Origin: CATOSP01 sp965216155
Lineage (GTDB): Bacteria; Chloroflexota; Dehalococcoidia; Lucifugimonadales; UBA3495
DNA length: 64,000 nt
NCBI GenBank assembly: GCA_965216155.1
Contig: CBDCFD010000007.1
Span: 496,001-560,000, forward strand
Direction of reading: 5' to 3'
The notes under the pieces are model-generated. The model ran no database searches. It saw only the letters and a list, made by a program, of their open reading frames with translations, and was not told the DNA's origin. This document shows, one piece after another, positions 8,105-16,933 of the stretch. The position numbers and the translations under genes are program-made. How positions within the stretch are numbered: the stretch's first letter is position 1; every line of letters starts with the position of its first letter.

Positions 8105-11086
8105 ACACTGGCAAGCGAGGCTATCACCCGCTGCTGGCCGTGGCCGCCGGAACCGGCGACGTGCTAATGTCTCGGCTGCTCGAGGGCCGCGCCAACACCG
8201 CTCGGGGCGCCGCCCACTTCCTGCGGGAGACCGTGGGACGGGTGCGCCATGCTGGGGCCAAGGGGCAACTCACGGTGCGGGCCGGCAGCGGCTTCTACAC
8301 CCACGCCGTGGTCGCCGTCTGTCGCAAGACGAAGGTCCGCTTCTCCATCACCATCCGCCAGCGTGCCAGCCTGCGCAATCTCATTGAAGCCATACCCGAG
8401 GCGGACTGGACGCCCATCCCTTACTGGATGGACGGCGCCGCCGACGTGGCCGAGACCGCTTACACTCCCTTCAGGAGCAAGCCCGATGCCTCGCCGGTGC
8501 GGCTCATCGTCCGGCGGGTGAAGCCCACGCCCGGTTCCCAGCTGGCCCTATTCGCCAGCTACAGCTATCACGGCTTCATCACCGACCGGGACGAGGATAC
8601 CCTGGAGCTGGAGGCCGGCCATCGCCGCCACGCCGAGGTCGAGAATGCCATCCGAGACCTCAAGTACGGCGTGGGACTCAATCATCTCCCGTCAGGCCGT
8701 TTCGCCGCCAACGCCGCCTGGCTGGCCGTCCAGGTGCTGGCGCATAATCTGGCCCGTTGGGCAGCGCGCATCGGTCTGGGCGAGCAACTGGTGACCACCA
8801 AGACCCTGCGGCGACGCTTCTTCTCTATGGCCGGACGGCTCACCCGCTCGGCGCGCAGACTCACTTTGCATCTTCCCCGGGGCTGGCCCTGGGCTGAGCA
8901 GGCCACTCTCGCCCTGGCCCGACTGCGAGCCATCCCACTCCCAGCCTGACGGCGCTATCCGCAACCGACCCAACGCCTCCAAACTCGCGTCCGCCCGGTC
9001 CGCGGGTGCATCCTGCTGCGTCCGGTCTCACTATCACGCGATTCCCAGCCTCCATAGACCGCTCTCGAGGCCCGGTGCGGCTACTGAAAACCCTATGCCG
9101 TGTCACATCGGTCCCAATGGAGCCCAGGCTTTCTCCCTTGTAGGCTCCCTCATCCCAATTTGCCCAGCCTTCACGCCTCCCATCGGTGGATTCGGGCTTA
9201 GCCCGAAATACCTGGTTCTCACGCTTTCGTTGCTGTCTCTGGTGTTCGTAATTGCATGTGGGCAGTCGGCACCGGCCGCCACAGCTCCAGAAGCGATGGA
9301 GAAGGTTGAAGGCGCTGCCATATCCCCAGAAGCGATGGCCGCGCCAACCAAAGAGTTTATAGTAGCGCCATCATTCGGTGAGAAACCCACCGAGCCGGCG
9401 AAGGCCTCGCCGGGTTCGGCCGACGGGGCGAGTCCAGCGGCTACCACCGCTCCTACACCAGCCCCGCAAGTAGCCATGACCAGAGGTGGGATTGTCCCCA
9501 TGCAGGCATACTCAAATCCGGTATCCAAGGCACTTCACGAGTTTGGTTCACCTCTGGATAGGGCCATAGGCCCAATGTTCAGCACTATCATGGAGTACAA
9601 CCCGGAGACGGATGACCCGAGCGATATTCGGGGGGACCTGGCCGAGAGTTGGGACCTGGCCGAGGATGGAGTGACCTATACCTTCCGCCTGGTACCCAAC
9701 GCCACTTGGTGGGATGGCAAGCCGGTCACTGCCGACGATGTACTTTTCAGCCTCACGAGTATGGTGTGCCCCGATTGTCTCGAGATAACAAAGGGCCAGA
9801 CCAGGAGCTCCACGATCCTGTTCAGAGACGATATCGATCTCGACGCTTCACGGGTGATAGACCAGAGCACCATAGAATTGAAGACTAAGTTCAATCAGCC
9901 GGAGTTTCTCCTCATGCTCGCTGTGGATGTGACCAACATAATCCCCAAGCATGTGATGCAGGGTCAAGGAAAACTACAGACTTTCGAGCGGCCGGATGAC
10001 TTTGTCGGTTCTGGTCCATTCAAGTGGGTGAAATTCGTCAAAGACGTCATGTATGAGCATACCAAGAACGAAGATTACTGGAAGGAAGGGATGCCCCGCG
10101 TCGATGGCCTGAAGCATTTCGTCATGACGGACCCGGCCACTATCATGGCGGCCTACGCTACGGAGCAGGTACTGGTCCAGAATGGTCCGAGCAACAACCT
10201 GAGCGTTCGCCAGACACTACAGCTCGAGGAGGAGAACCCGGAAAGATCAACGTGAGATTCATAGGTCCGGGAGGCTTCTTCGGCATAATGCTCAATACCA
10301 CAGTCAAACCCTTTGATGACCCGAAAGTTCGACGGGCCATCTACCTAGCAATTCACCGGCAGCCTATCCTGGAGACCATCTCAGCGGGGAAAGGCTGGCT
10401 CGGAGTACCTTTGCCGCCAGGGCAGTGGTACAGCATGAGCCGGGAAGAAGCGGCTCAAGCGCCGGGATTCCGGGAGCTTAACGGTGAGAAACATCCCGAG
10501 GACCTAGCTGAGGCCAGAAGGCTCATGAAAGAGGCCGGTCTCGAGAATGGGTTCGATACGGTAATCACCGCCCGAATAGCAATCCAATATCCCGAAGTGG
10601 CGGAGTTGGTTTCGGAGCAGCTCGAGCGGTTCCTGAATATCAGGTCTAAGGTCCGAACTCTTGAGGCGGCGGCTGGCTTCGAAGCCTACAACTAGGGGGA
10701 TTCGCTATGGCGGCCCAGGCCAGCTCGCTGCCCATCTTGACCCCTACCGGAGCATTTGGGAGCCGTTACCCTGAGGGCGGCATCATATCAAGGTGGTTAG
10801 GTGGAGGGACCAACGACTTCGTCGTCGAAGGGATCCAGGAGCTTTACGCCGCACAAGCGAGGGAACTGGACCCGGAAAAGCGCAAAGTCCTGGTGCAGAA
10901 GGCAGAGCAAATACTCCTGAACGAGGACAATGCATATCCGGGCCTCTGGTGGCGCTTTACCGCCTGGATATCCAACAAGAGAATCCAGAATCTACACCCC
11001 AACCCCAGTTCTCAGCTCCAGTTCAGTTGGGAACACATCTGGTGCGATCCAGCGTGCTAGCTCAGCCGGTCCTTGAATGGACCGCG

Positions 11087-11122
11087 GATAGGCCGGGCCG
11101 AGACTGGCAGGCCCGGCCTATC
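11087..11122 (+). terminator. intercistronic hairpin after lipoprotein 2
   Basis: A 13-bp perfect stem, GATAGGCCGGGCC (11087-11099) with GGCCCGGCCTATC (11110-11122), followed by TTC. It is positioned like the hairpins of cassettes 1 and 3. Confidence 0.6.
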
Positions 11123-11189
11123 TTCAACAATTTGGTTCTGATTTTCGAACTGCGGGCGCAGCGACTTTTCTCAGTGGCGGGATTGTAGG

Positions 11190-12158
11190 ATGCAAGCTTA
11201 CATAGTCAAAAGAGTCCTATTGTTTATTCCTACTCTAATGCTGGTCACGCTGCTCATATTTTTCATCCTGCGTGTAGTCCCTGGAGACCCGGCGATCATG
11301 CTCCTCGCAGGAGGAGGGGGTGGAAACGAAGAGCAAGACTTCACTCAAGAAGCGCTTGCCAAGCTGAGGGCGGAGCTGGGCACCGACCGGCCCATCTATG
11401 TCCAGTATGGGGACTGGATCTGGCACATGCTCCAGCTAGATTTTGGGAATTCCTACTATTGGAAAACACCGATTGTAGACGACTTGAAGCAGAGGTTCCC
11501 CATCACGCTGGAGCTAACGTTCCTGGCGATGTTTATGGCTGGTGTAATAGCTATACCTATGGGAGTAATCTCTGCGATAAAGCAAGATACAGTAGCTGAC
11601 TACGCGACCAGACTCATTACCATCGCGGGGATCGCTCTTCCCAACTTCTGGATAGCTATCCTGATCATAATCTTCCTCGTCCTCGTGTTCGACTGGATTC
11701 CACCTTTGGGTTACGCCGACCTGTGGAACGATCCTGGGACGAATGTGCAACAGATGATCTTCCCCGCCCTGGCTCTGGCGTTCACCCATATGGCTTTTAT
11801 AGCCCGGGTTACCCGTTCTTCCATGCTGGAAGTATTCCGCGAGGACTACATCCGCACCGCCCGCTCCAAAGGCCTATCGGAGCGGTTGGTAATCTACCGG
11901 CACGCCCTCAAGAACGCCCTATTGCCCGTGGTAACCGTTGGCGGTTATGAGTTTGGGCGGCTCCTTGCCGGTACGGTGATCATCGAGTCCATATTCATGG
12001 TGCCCGGAGTAGGCCGGCTGCTGATCAGTAGTATCCAGGTGCGGGACTTCCCCCTGGTCCAGGGTGTAGTCGTAATGATAACGGTGATTGTACTGGTCTT
12101 GAACATGGTCCTAGATCTCACATACGCATGGCTGAATCCACGGATCCGCTACGCATAA
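11190..12158 (+). CDS. peptide ABC transporter permease, DppB type (cassette 2)
   Basis: A full-length 322-residue DppB-type permease: MQAYIVKRVLLFIPTLM, RVVPGDPAIMLLAG, LQLDFGNSYYWKTP, EDYIRTARSKGLSERLVIYRHALKNALLPVV and YAWLNPRIRYA. It is highly similar to the cassette 1 and 3 copies and carries no visible lesion, unlike its neighbours. The ribosome-binding site (GTAGG close to the ATG) is weak. With the lipoprotein and the DppC partner both broken, its function in a complete transporter is doubtful unless it pairs with subunits from the other cassettes. Confidence 0.9.
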   Translation: MQAYIVKRVLLFIPTLMLVTLLIFFILRVVPGDPAIMLLAGGGGGNEEQDFTQEALAKLRAELGTDRPIYVQYGDWIWHMLQLDFGNSYYWKTPIVDDLKQRFPITLELTFLAMFMAGVIAIPMGVISAIKQDTVADYATRLITIAGIALPNFWIAILIIIFLVLVFDWIPPLGYADLWNDPGTNVQQMIFPALALAFTHMAFIARVTRSSMLEVFREDYIRTARSKGLSERLVIYRHALKNALLPVVTVGGYEFGRLLAGTVIIESIFMVPGVGRLLISSIQVRDFPLVQGVVVMITVIVLVLNMVLDLTYAWLNPRIRYA

Positions 12159-12218
12159 CAAGCTTACGCTATGACTGCCACTTCGACAGAGTCGAAGTGG
12201 CCCTTGACTGGAGGGGAT

Positions 12219-13174
12219 ATGAGGCAGGATCAAGCTGTAGAAGTAGCGCTTCGCGGGCAAGCCGTAGGGGTTTTGAGGCCCAAGCGTACTGCCACACAGC
12301 ACGTAAGCGCCTTTTTCAGACAAAAGCCCATGGGAGCGGTCGGGGCGGTGGTCGCCTTTATCCTCATTTTGGTTGCCCTCTTCGCTCCCTTGATCGCAAC
12401 TCATGACCAATATAGACCCGAGGTTGAGCGCGTGTTTGCCATGCCCGGGGCGGAAGCGTGGTTGGGGGGTGACGACCTGGGTCGTGATGTGTTCAGCCGA
12501 CTCGTCTATGGCGCGAGGATTTCGCTATATGTGGGCCTGCTGAGCTCAATTATCGGGGGCTCGATAGGCATGAAGGTGGGGGTGGCCAGCGCCTATTTCG
12601 GAGGCAAAATCGACTTGCTCTCACAGCGGTTTGTCGATGGCATGATGGCATGATGGCATTTCCGGCCCTCATCTTGGCTGTCGCCATCATGGCCGCACTT
12701 GGGTCATCGATAAACAACGTGGTAATCGCCCTGAGCATCATCTACATTCCCAGCACTGCTCGAATCCTGCGCGCTCAAGCTCTGGGTATCAAGGAGATGG
12801 ATTACTTGTTGGCGGCCCAAGCGGTGGGCGCCGGCCATTTGCGGATCATGCTTCGACACATAGTTCCCAACTGCTTCGCCGTGTTCATAGTCATCGTAAC
12901 CTTCCATTTGGGAGGAGCGATCATAGCCGAGGCAACCCTCAGTTTTCTGGGAGTAGGGGCGCCTCCGAGCGAACCGTCATGGGGCGGGATGTTGAGTAAG
13001 GCGGCCCCGAATGTAAAGGTGCAGCCCTGGTTGGGAGTATTCCCCGGTCTGTCGATCGCCATCGTTGTGTTCGCCTGGAACCTTCTGGGCGACTCGCTGC
13101 GGGATGTGCTGGACCCCCAGGCTGCGCGGGACCAGTTAGGGACCCACACACCGGTCATGCACCGGATACCCTAA
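12219..13174 (+). pseudogene. peptide ABC transporter permease, DppC type (cassette 2), frameshifted
   Basis: The start MRQDQAVEVAL at 12219 has GGAGG upstream. The frame is lost at about 12645: GATGGCAT is present three times in tandem where two are expected from the paralogues, adding 8 bp and giving HDGMMA-stop. Reading resumes at 12650 (MMAFPALILAVAIMAALG) through the EAA region MDYLLAAQAVGAGHLRIMLRHIVPN. A second lesion is an extra C in a C-run near 13117, which replaces the usual DPRLRGTS ending (stop expected at 13139) with an unrelated tail to 13174. Slippage in the octamer repeat could in principle be reversible. Confidence 0.85.
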
Positions 13175-13219
13175 AGAACAAACCCGGTTCTGCCACGTTC
13201 AGAGCTGGGTTTGTTCTTT
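13173..13219 (+). terminator. rho-independent-like terminator after cassette 2
   Basis: A 13-bp stem, AAAGAACAAACCC (13173-13185) with GGGTTTGTTCTTT (13207-13219), then CTTAACC. It closes the cassette 1-2 transcription unit. From 13220 to 13479 no gene is visible. Confidence 0.7.
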
Positions 13220-13479
13220 CTTAACCGCCTTAACCGCGTGGCAGCCTCTATAGGCGTTGTGATGGTGGGCTCCAGGACAATTTCCAGAATGCTCGGCCGG
13301 CCCTGCGGATTTCATTCCACAATGGTGTAGGTTCCCATATTTCTCCGTCAGTTCGGATACCGGAAAGGCACTGGTGTCTTGATCTCGACAGCTTCGGACA
13401 AATGCAAATACGCTTGTAGCACATTCGAGATTATCTGATTGGCGGATACTGACGTAATACGCATATCATGAACTTCGTC

Positions 13480-13509
13480 TTGACACCTTGCATGTCGATA
13501 ACTTAGATT
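13480..13509 (+). promoter_or_regulatory. promoter of peptide-transport cassette 3
   Basis: TTGACA (13480-13485), 18 bp, TAGATT (13504-13509); identical hexamers and spacing to the cassette 1 promoter, with CGTC before both -35 boxes. Confidence 0.6.
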
Positions 13510-13626
13510 CCTGTCACTTTTACTGAGTAACTATTCCTCCCAGCCGTGGGACTCCTCGCTTATGTTCAAGCGATCTCGGACGAGGGCCCATCACGAGGTT
13601 AACAGAGGGACCTGGATAAAATAAAA

Positions 13627-13821
13627 AGGCGCCCCGGGTGGACTCGCCTGACAAACCAGTCACCTAGGGCGATGGCAGAACGTGCGATTAACACGCTCCG
13701 TGTTCGATCTTAACACACAAAATAGTGGCGCTTCCAGGCTGGAGACCTTGGGCCGTCGTTCGAGAGCATCGCCTCTGAAACCGACGGTCCCAAGTAGACC
13801 GCGCTTGGAAGCGCCCTCTTT
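13627..13821 (+). ncRNA. structured leader RNA / attenuator, copy 2
   Basis: Same order as copy 1. GGTGGACT (13637-13644) pairs with AGTCACC; the loop CGCC can pair with the following GGCG as a pseudoknot. A CGTG/CACG hairpin follows, then the terminator stem: GGCGCTTCCA (13727-13736) with TGGAAGCGCC (13806-13815), CTTGGG with CCCAAG, CCGTCG with CGACGG, AGAG with CTCT, then CTCTTTTGTTT. The inner helix differs from copy 1 by paired changes (T-A to C-G, T-G to C-G, C-G to T-A), which supports the fold. Upstream AGGCGCC (13627-13633) can pair with the terminator 5' arm (13727-13733). Confidence 0.6.
13727..13821 (+). terminator. intrinsic terminator inside leader 2
   Basis: Ten-base-pair outer stem and a T-rich run (CTCTTTTGTTT), ending about 100 nt before the lipoprotein start. 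Confidence 0.65.
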
Positions 13822-13921
13822 TGTTTGTTGGCGTCACCGCTCTGGAACAAACTTTGGACCCACCAAGCTGGTACACCTGACAGGTAAATCCCTGTCCAAG
13901 ACAGATTAGGAGGCCGGTATT

Positions 13922-15817
13922 ATGAGGGGAAAATACACAATCGGCAGGAAAGCCTTGGTTCTCACTCCATTGTTGTTGGTCCTGGTCTTTTTAGCCGCCT
14001 GCGGAGGATCGACAGCGCCCTCCGGACCCGACGCAGCATCGGCGCCCGCTGCAGCGCCACAGGACCAGGGAGCCGCAGGCTCCGCGGGGAATAGTCAACA
14101 AGCTACGGTGTCCGTAGAACCGACGGCAGTTTCCGAAATACAGACATTCCCAACGCTTCCACCGACACGGAGGGCCGGCGAGGCCGCTGCCCCCACGGTT
14201 GCTCCGGAGGCCACCGCCGTGCCGGTAGTTATGCAACAGATCAAGTACGGTGGCCACGTTCCAATGGTCCAGTATGCGGCCACGGATGTGAAGGCTGTAC
14301 ATCAGTGGGCAGGTCCTTCATCGCAGACCTACTCACCGCTGTTTAACCAGATCTTAGAGTTCAACCCTGAGACCCCGGTCAACAACGACATTAGGTGCGA
14401 TTTATGCACTAGCTGGGAATTGGGCGAGGATGGCACGACCTATACCTTCCGCTTGGTGGACAATGCGAAATGGTGGGACGGCTCGCCTGTGACCGTAGAG
14501 GACGTGATCTTCAGCCTGGAGTCAATTGTGGACACCGAGTTCACCAAGGGACTGCAGGGTGGGACGAGGTCCTCAACGGTCATGATCAAGCCCATCTACC
14601 TGACCTCCCGGGCCATCGACCCGCACACTCTGGAGATACAAACAAATTTCCCATCGCCAACCTTCATCCCCAAACTCGCTATAGACACCTTGAAAGTCAT
14701 CAAGAAATATGACCCGGACACGGAACCGCACATGGCGCAGACCATCGTCAATCCGGAAAACCTGTTCGGGTCGGGCCCATTCATCCTCGAAGAGTTTGAA
14801 TCGGACGTGAAGAATGTCTTCGTGAAGAACCCCGACTACTTCAAGGAAGGGTATCCCCGCATAGATGGAATGACCCATTTCGTCATCCTCGACGCGGGTA
14901 CGACCATAGCGGCCTTCACGACCGAAAAGGTCTTGATGCAGAACATGCGCTCCAGCAATCTTACCGTTACACAACAGGTACAGTTGGCCGAGGACGCGAA
15001 GGACATACTCAAGGCCTACTTCCCTGGCCCTGGTGGTCAAATGGGGGTCATTCTGAATGCTCGGAAGAAGCCTTTTGATGACGTGAGGGTCAGAAGGGCA
15101 ATAATGCTGGCGATCCACCGCCAGCCCCTGATCCAGACCTTCAACTTGGGCAACGCGACCCTGGGCCTGCCCATGCCGCCAGGCACCTGGTATGGCTTGA
15201 GCCCGGAAGAAGCGGCTCAGGCCCCCGGTTTCCGCGAGCTAAACGGTGAGAAACACCCCGACGACATAGCCGAGGCCAAGAGGCTTCTGACCGAAGCCGG
15301 GTACGCCGATGGATTCACGGCCGAGATGACGGCCCGCACCGCGCTGGGATACCCGGATATAGCCGTAGTAGTGACATCGCAACTAAAGAAGTTCTTGAAC
15401 ATCAAGGCTCCCGTCAAGACAATGGAGCCCGTCGCCGGCTTCGCAGCCTATGAAGCGGGCGACTTCATATGGGCGCTGCAGGCGTCGTCTTATGCCATTC
15501 CGGACCCTGACGCCGTATTTGTCCGGTGGAGGGAAGGAGGAACCGCAGCGAGGTGGGGTGATTTCAAGAACACATCGATTGGTCCCAAGGTGAATGAGCT
15601 TTACCTTAAGGAAGCGTCTGAGCTGAACCAAGACCAACGGAGGGTCATCATCCGGGAGGCGGCAGATATACTTCTCCACGAGGACAACACCTATATTGGG
15701 CTTTACTGGTACATGGGCGGCCATATCGTCAACAACAGGATTCAGAATTACAACCCGGTGGCCAGCAGCCACATTGCTTTGAAGCACGAGCACATCTGGT
15801 GTGACCCGGACTGTTAG
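13922..15817 (+). CDS. peptide ABC transporter substrate-binding lipoprotein (cassette 3)
   Basis: A 631-residue SBP_bac_5 protein. The signal peptide ends in the lipobox LAACGG, followed by an Ala/Pro/Thr linker and then NPETPVNNDIRCDLCTSWELGEDGTTYTFRL, WWDGSPVTVEDVIFSLESI, GSGPF, RRAIMLAIHRQPLIQTF and AKRLLTEAGYADG. The C-terminus HEHIWCDPDC keeps the cysteine pair. AGGAGG lies 9 nt before the ATG. It is intact and has its own promoter and leader RNA. It differs from copy 1 in the ligand-binding middle region, so the three cassettes may have had different peptide preferences. Confidence 0.93.
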   Translation: MRGKYTIGRKALVLTPLLLVLVFLAACGGSTAPSGPDAASAPAAAPQDQGAAGSAGNSQQATVSVEPTAVSEIQTFPTLPPTRRAGEAAAPTVAPEATAVPVVMQQIKYGGHVPMVQYAATDVKAVHQWAGPSSQTYSPLFNQILEFNPETPVNNDIRCDLCTSWELGEDGTTYTFRLVDNAKWWDGSPVTVEDVIFSLESIVDTEFTKGLQGGTRSSTVMIKPIYLTSRAIDPHTLEIQTNFPSPTFIPKLAIDTLKVIKKYDPDTEPHMAQTIVNPENLFGSGPFILEEFESDVKNVFVKNPDYFKEGYPRIDGMTHFVILDAGTTIAAFTTEKVLMQNMRSSNLTVTQQVQLAEDAKDILKAYFPGPGGQMGVILNARKKPFDDVRVRRAIMLAIHRQPLIQTFNLGNATLGLPMPPGTWYGLSPEEAAQAPGFRELNGEKHPDDIAEAKRLLTEAGYADGFTAEMTARTALGYPDIAVVVTSQLKKFLNIKAPVKTMEPVAGFAAYEAGDFIWALQASSYAIPDPDAVFVRWREGGTAARWGDFKNTSIGPKVNELYLKEASELNQDQRRVIIREAADILLHEDNTYIGLYWYMGGHIVNNRIQNYNPVASSHIALKHEHIWCDPDC

Positions 15818-15834
15818 CCGGTCCTTCAAGCTTT

Positions 15835-15876
15835 CTAACGGGGACAGGACTGATACGTTTGGCCTGTCCCCGTTAG
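15835..15876 (+). terminator. intercistronic hairpin after lipoprotein 3
   Basis: A perfect 14-bp stem, CTAACGGGGACAGG (15835-15848) with CCTGTCCCCGTTAG (15863-15876), and a 14-nt loop without a T-tract. Confidence 0.6.
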
Positions 15877-15940
15877 CGTAGCGGGAACATGGATTGAGTT
15901 GCGGGTGCGCCATCACGCCCCATGCTAGGAACGGACAAAT

Positions 15941-16906
15941 ATGCGGGCTTATCTGATCAAAAGAGTCCTTCTCCTAATTCCTACCCTAGTCTTGGCCACA
16001 GTGGTGGTCTTTATTATCCTGCGGATCATCCCCGGTGACCCGGCCCTGGCCATTCTTTTGTCCGAAGCGCAGGAAGGAGACACGAAGTTCACTCAGGTTG
16101 AACTTGATGAACTTCGGGCCAAGCTGGGTACCGATAAGCCCATTCACATTCAATACGGGATCTGGTTTTGGAACATGCTCCAGTTGGACTTTGGCCTGTC
16201 TTTCTGGGACGAGAAACCGATAAACGATAGAGTATTCAAGAAGTTTCCCATCACCCTTGAGCTCACAATTCTTGCGGTACTTCTCGCCAGCATACTCGCA
16301 GTCCCCCTGGGCGTGGTCTCGGCGATCAGGCAAGATACTTGGGGGGACTACGCCGGGCGGCTGATCAGCATTGCCGGGATCGCACTGCCCAACTTCTGGG
16401 TGGCGATCATGATAATTTTCTTCCTGGTCATGTGGTTCAACTGGATACCCCCTCTAGGCTACGTCAACCTGTGGGAGAATCCTTGGACCAATATTCAACA
16501 ACTGTTCTTCCCGGCGGTCGCACTCGGTTTCTCCAATATGGCTTTCATCTCCCGAGTGACTCGCTCCGCCATGTTGGAAGTATTGCGAGAGGACTACATC
16601 CGGACCGCCAGGTCCAAGGGCCTCAGAGAGGGTGTGGTGATTTCCCGCCACGCCCTCAAGAACGCTCTCTTGCCCGTGGTCACGGTTTCCGGGTATGAGT
16701 TTGGAAGGCTCATCGCGGGCACGGTAATCATCGAGGTGATATTCCTGGTACCCGGGATGGGCCGGCTCCTGGTAGATGGGATCTTCCACCGGGACTTCGC
16801 CCTAGTCCAGGCAATCATTGTGATCATCACCGTTATAGTGGTCCTCTTAAACGTGATCATGGATATCCTCTACGCCTGGCTCAACCCGCGGATCCGCTAC
16901 ACGTAA
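15941..16906 (+). CDS. peptide ABC transporter permease, DppB type (cassette 3)
   Basis: A 321-residue DppB-type permease: MRAYLIKRVLLLIPTL, RIIPGDPALAILL, LQLDFGLSFW, TM segments, the EAA loop EDYIRTARSKGLREGVVISRHALKNALLPVV, and YAWLNPRIRYT at the end. It is intact, and the DppC partner follows after 27 bp. It is co-transcribed with the lipoprotein past the intercistronic hairpin. Confidence 0.93.
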   Translation: MRAYLIKRVLLLIPTLVLATVVVFIILRIIPGDPALAILLSEAQEGDTKFTQVELDELRAKLGTDKPIHIQYGIWFWNMLQLDFGLSFWDEKPINDRVFKKFPITLELTILAVLLASILAVPLGVVSAIRQDTWGDYAGRLISIAGIALPNFWVAIMIIFFLVMWFNWIPPLGYVNLWENPWTNIQQLFFPAVALGFSNMAFISRVTRSAMLEVLREDYIRTARSKGLREGVVISRHALKNALLPVVTVSGYEFGRLIAGTVIIEVIFLVPGMGRLLVDGIFHRDFALVQAIIVIITVIVVLLNVIMDILYAWLNPRIRYT

Positions 16907-16933
16907 TCGAGAATTCCCGTCACGGGGGAGAAT

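Larger units (their letters stand above)
7577..8949 (+). pseudogene. IS1380-family transposase, inactivated
   Basis: A DDE transposase with LTIDLDSTICETYGLAKEGARHHS (first Asp), YTGKRGYHPLLAVAAGTG and the late EVENAIRDLKYGVGLNHLPSG (catalytic Glu). The ATG at 7577 has AAGGAG upstream. Two lesions break it. About 22 bp starting near 7870 (a CCCCGC-TTTCG-CGAGGG palindrome plus CAGGCT) shift the frame. A second palindrome at 8077-8104 adds an in-frame TGA at 8092. Both inserts resemble a REP-like repeat found elsewhere in the window. The element is therefore no longer autonomous. Confidence 0.85.
7456..9196 (+). mobile_element. IS1380-family insertion sequence, about 1.74 kb
   Basis: The ends are imperfect inverted repeats: CCCCAATCCACTGA at the left and, read inward, CCCGAATCCACCGA at the right. 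The element is flanked by CTAAG (left) and CTTAG (right), a 5-bp target duplication with one mismatch. Removing the element and one flank restores the signal-peptide codons seen in cassette 1. The size, 4-5 bp duplication and transposase type fit the IS1380 family. Confidence 0.88.
7433..11060 (+). pseudogene. peptide-binding lipoprotein of cassette 2, disrupted by an IS and frameshifts
   Basis: The original start lies at 7433 (MIRRLMLSP, with the same ribosome-binding region as cassette 1). The reading then breaks at 7455 where an IS1380-family element is inserted, and resumes at 9197 (LSPKYLVLTLSLLSLVFVIACG, the rest of the signal peptide and lipobox). Further lesions are a frameshift near 10240 (after LQLEEENPE), an in-frame TAG at 10693, and a one-base deletion just after it, before AAQASSLPILTP. 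The remainder follows the paralogues to the end EHIWCDPAC at 11060. The N-lobe CDLC pair of the paralogues is replaced by GDLA here. It is clearly non-functional as one protein, although short pieces may still be translated. Confidence 0.9.
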
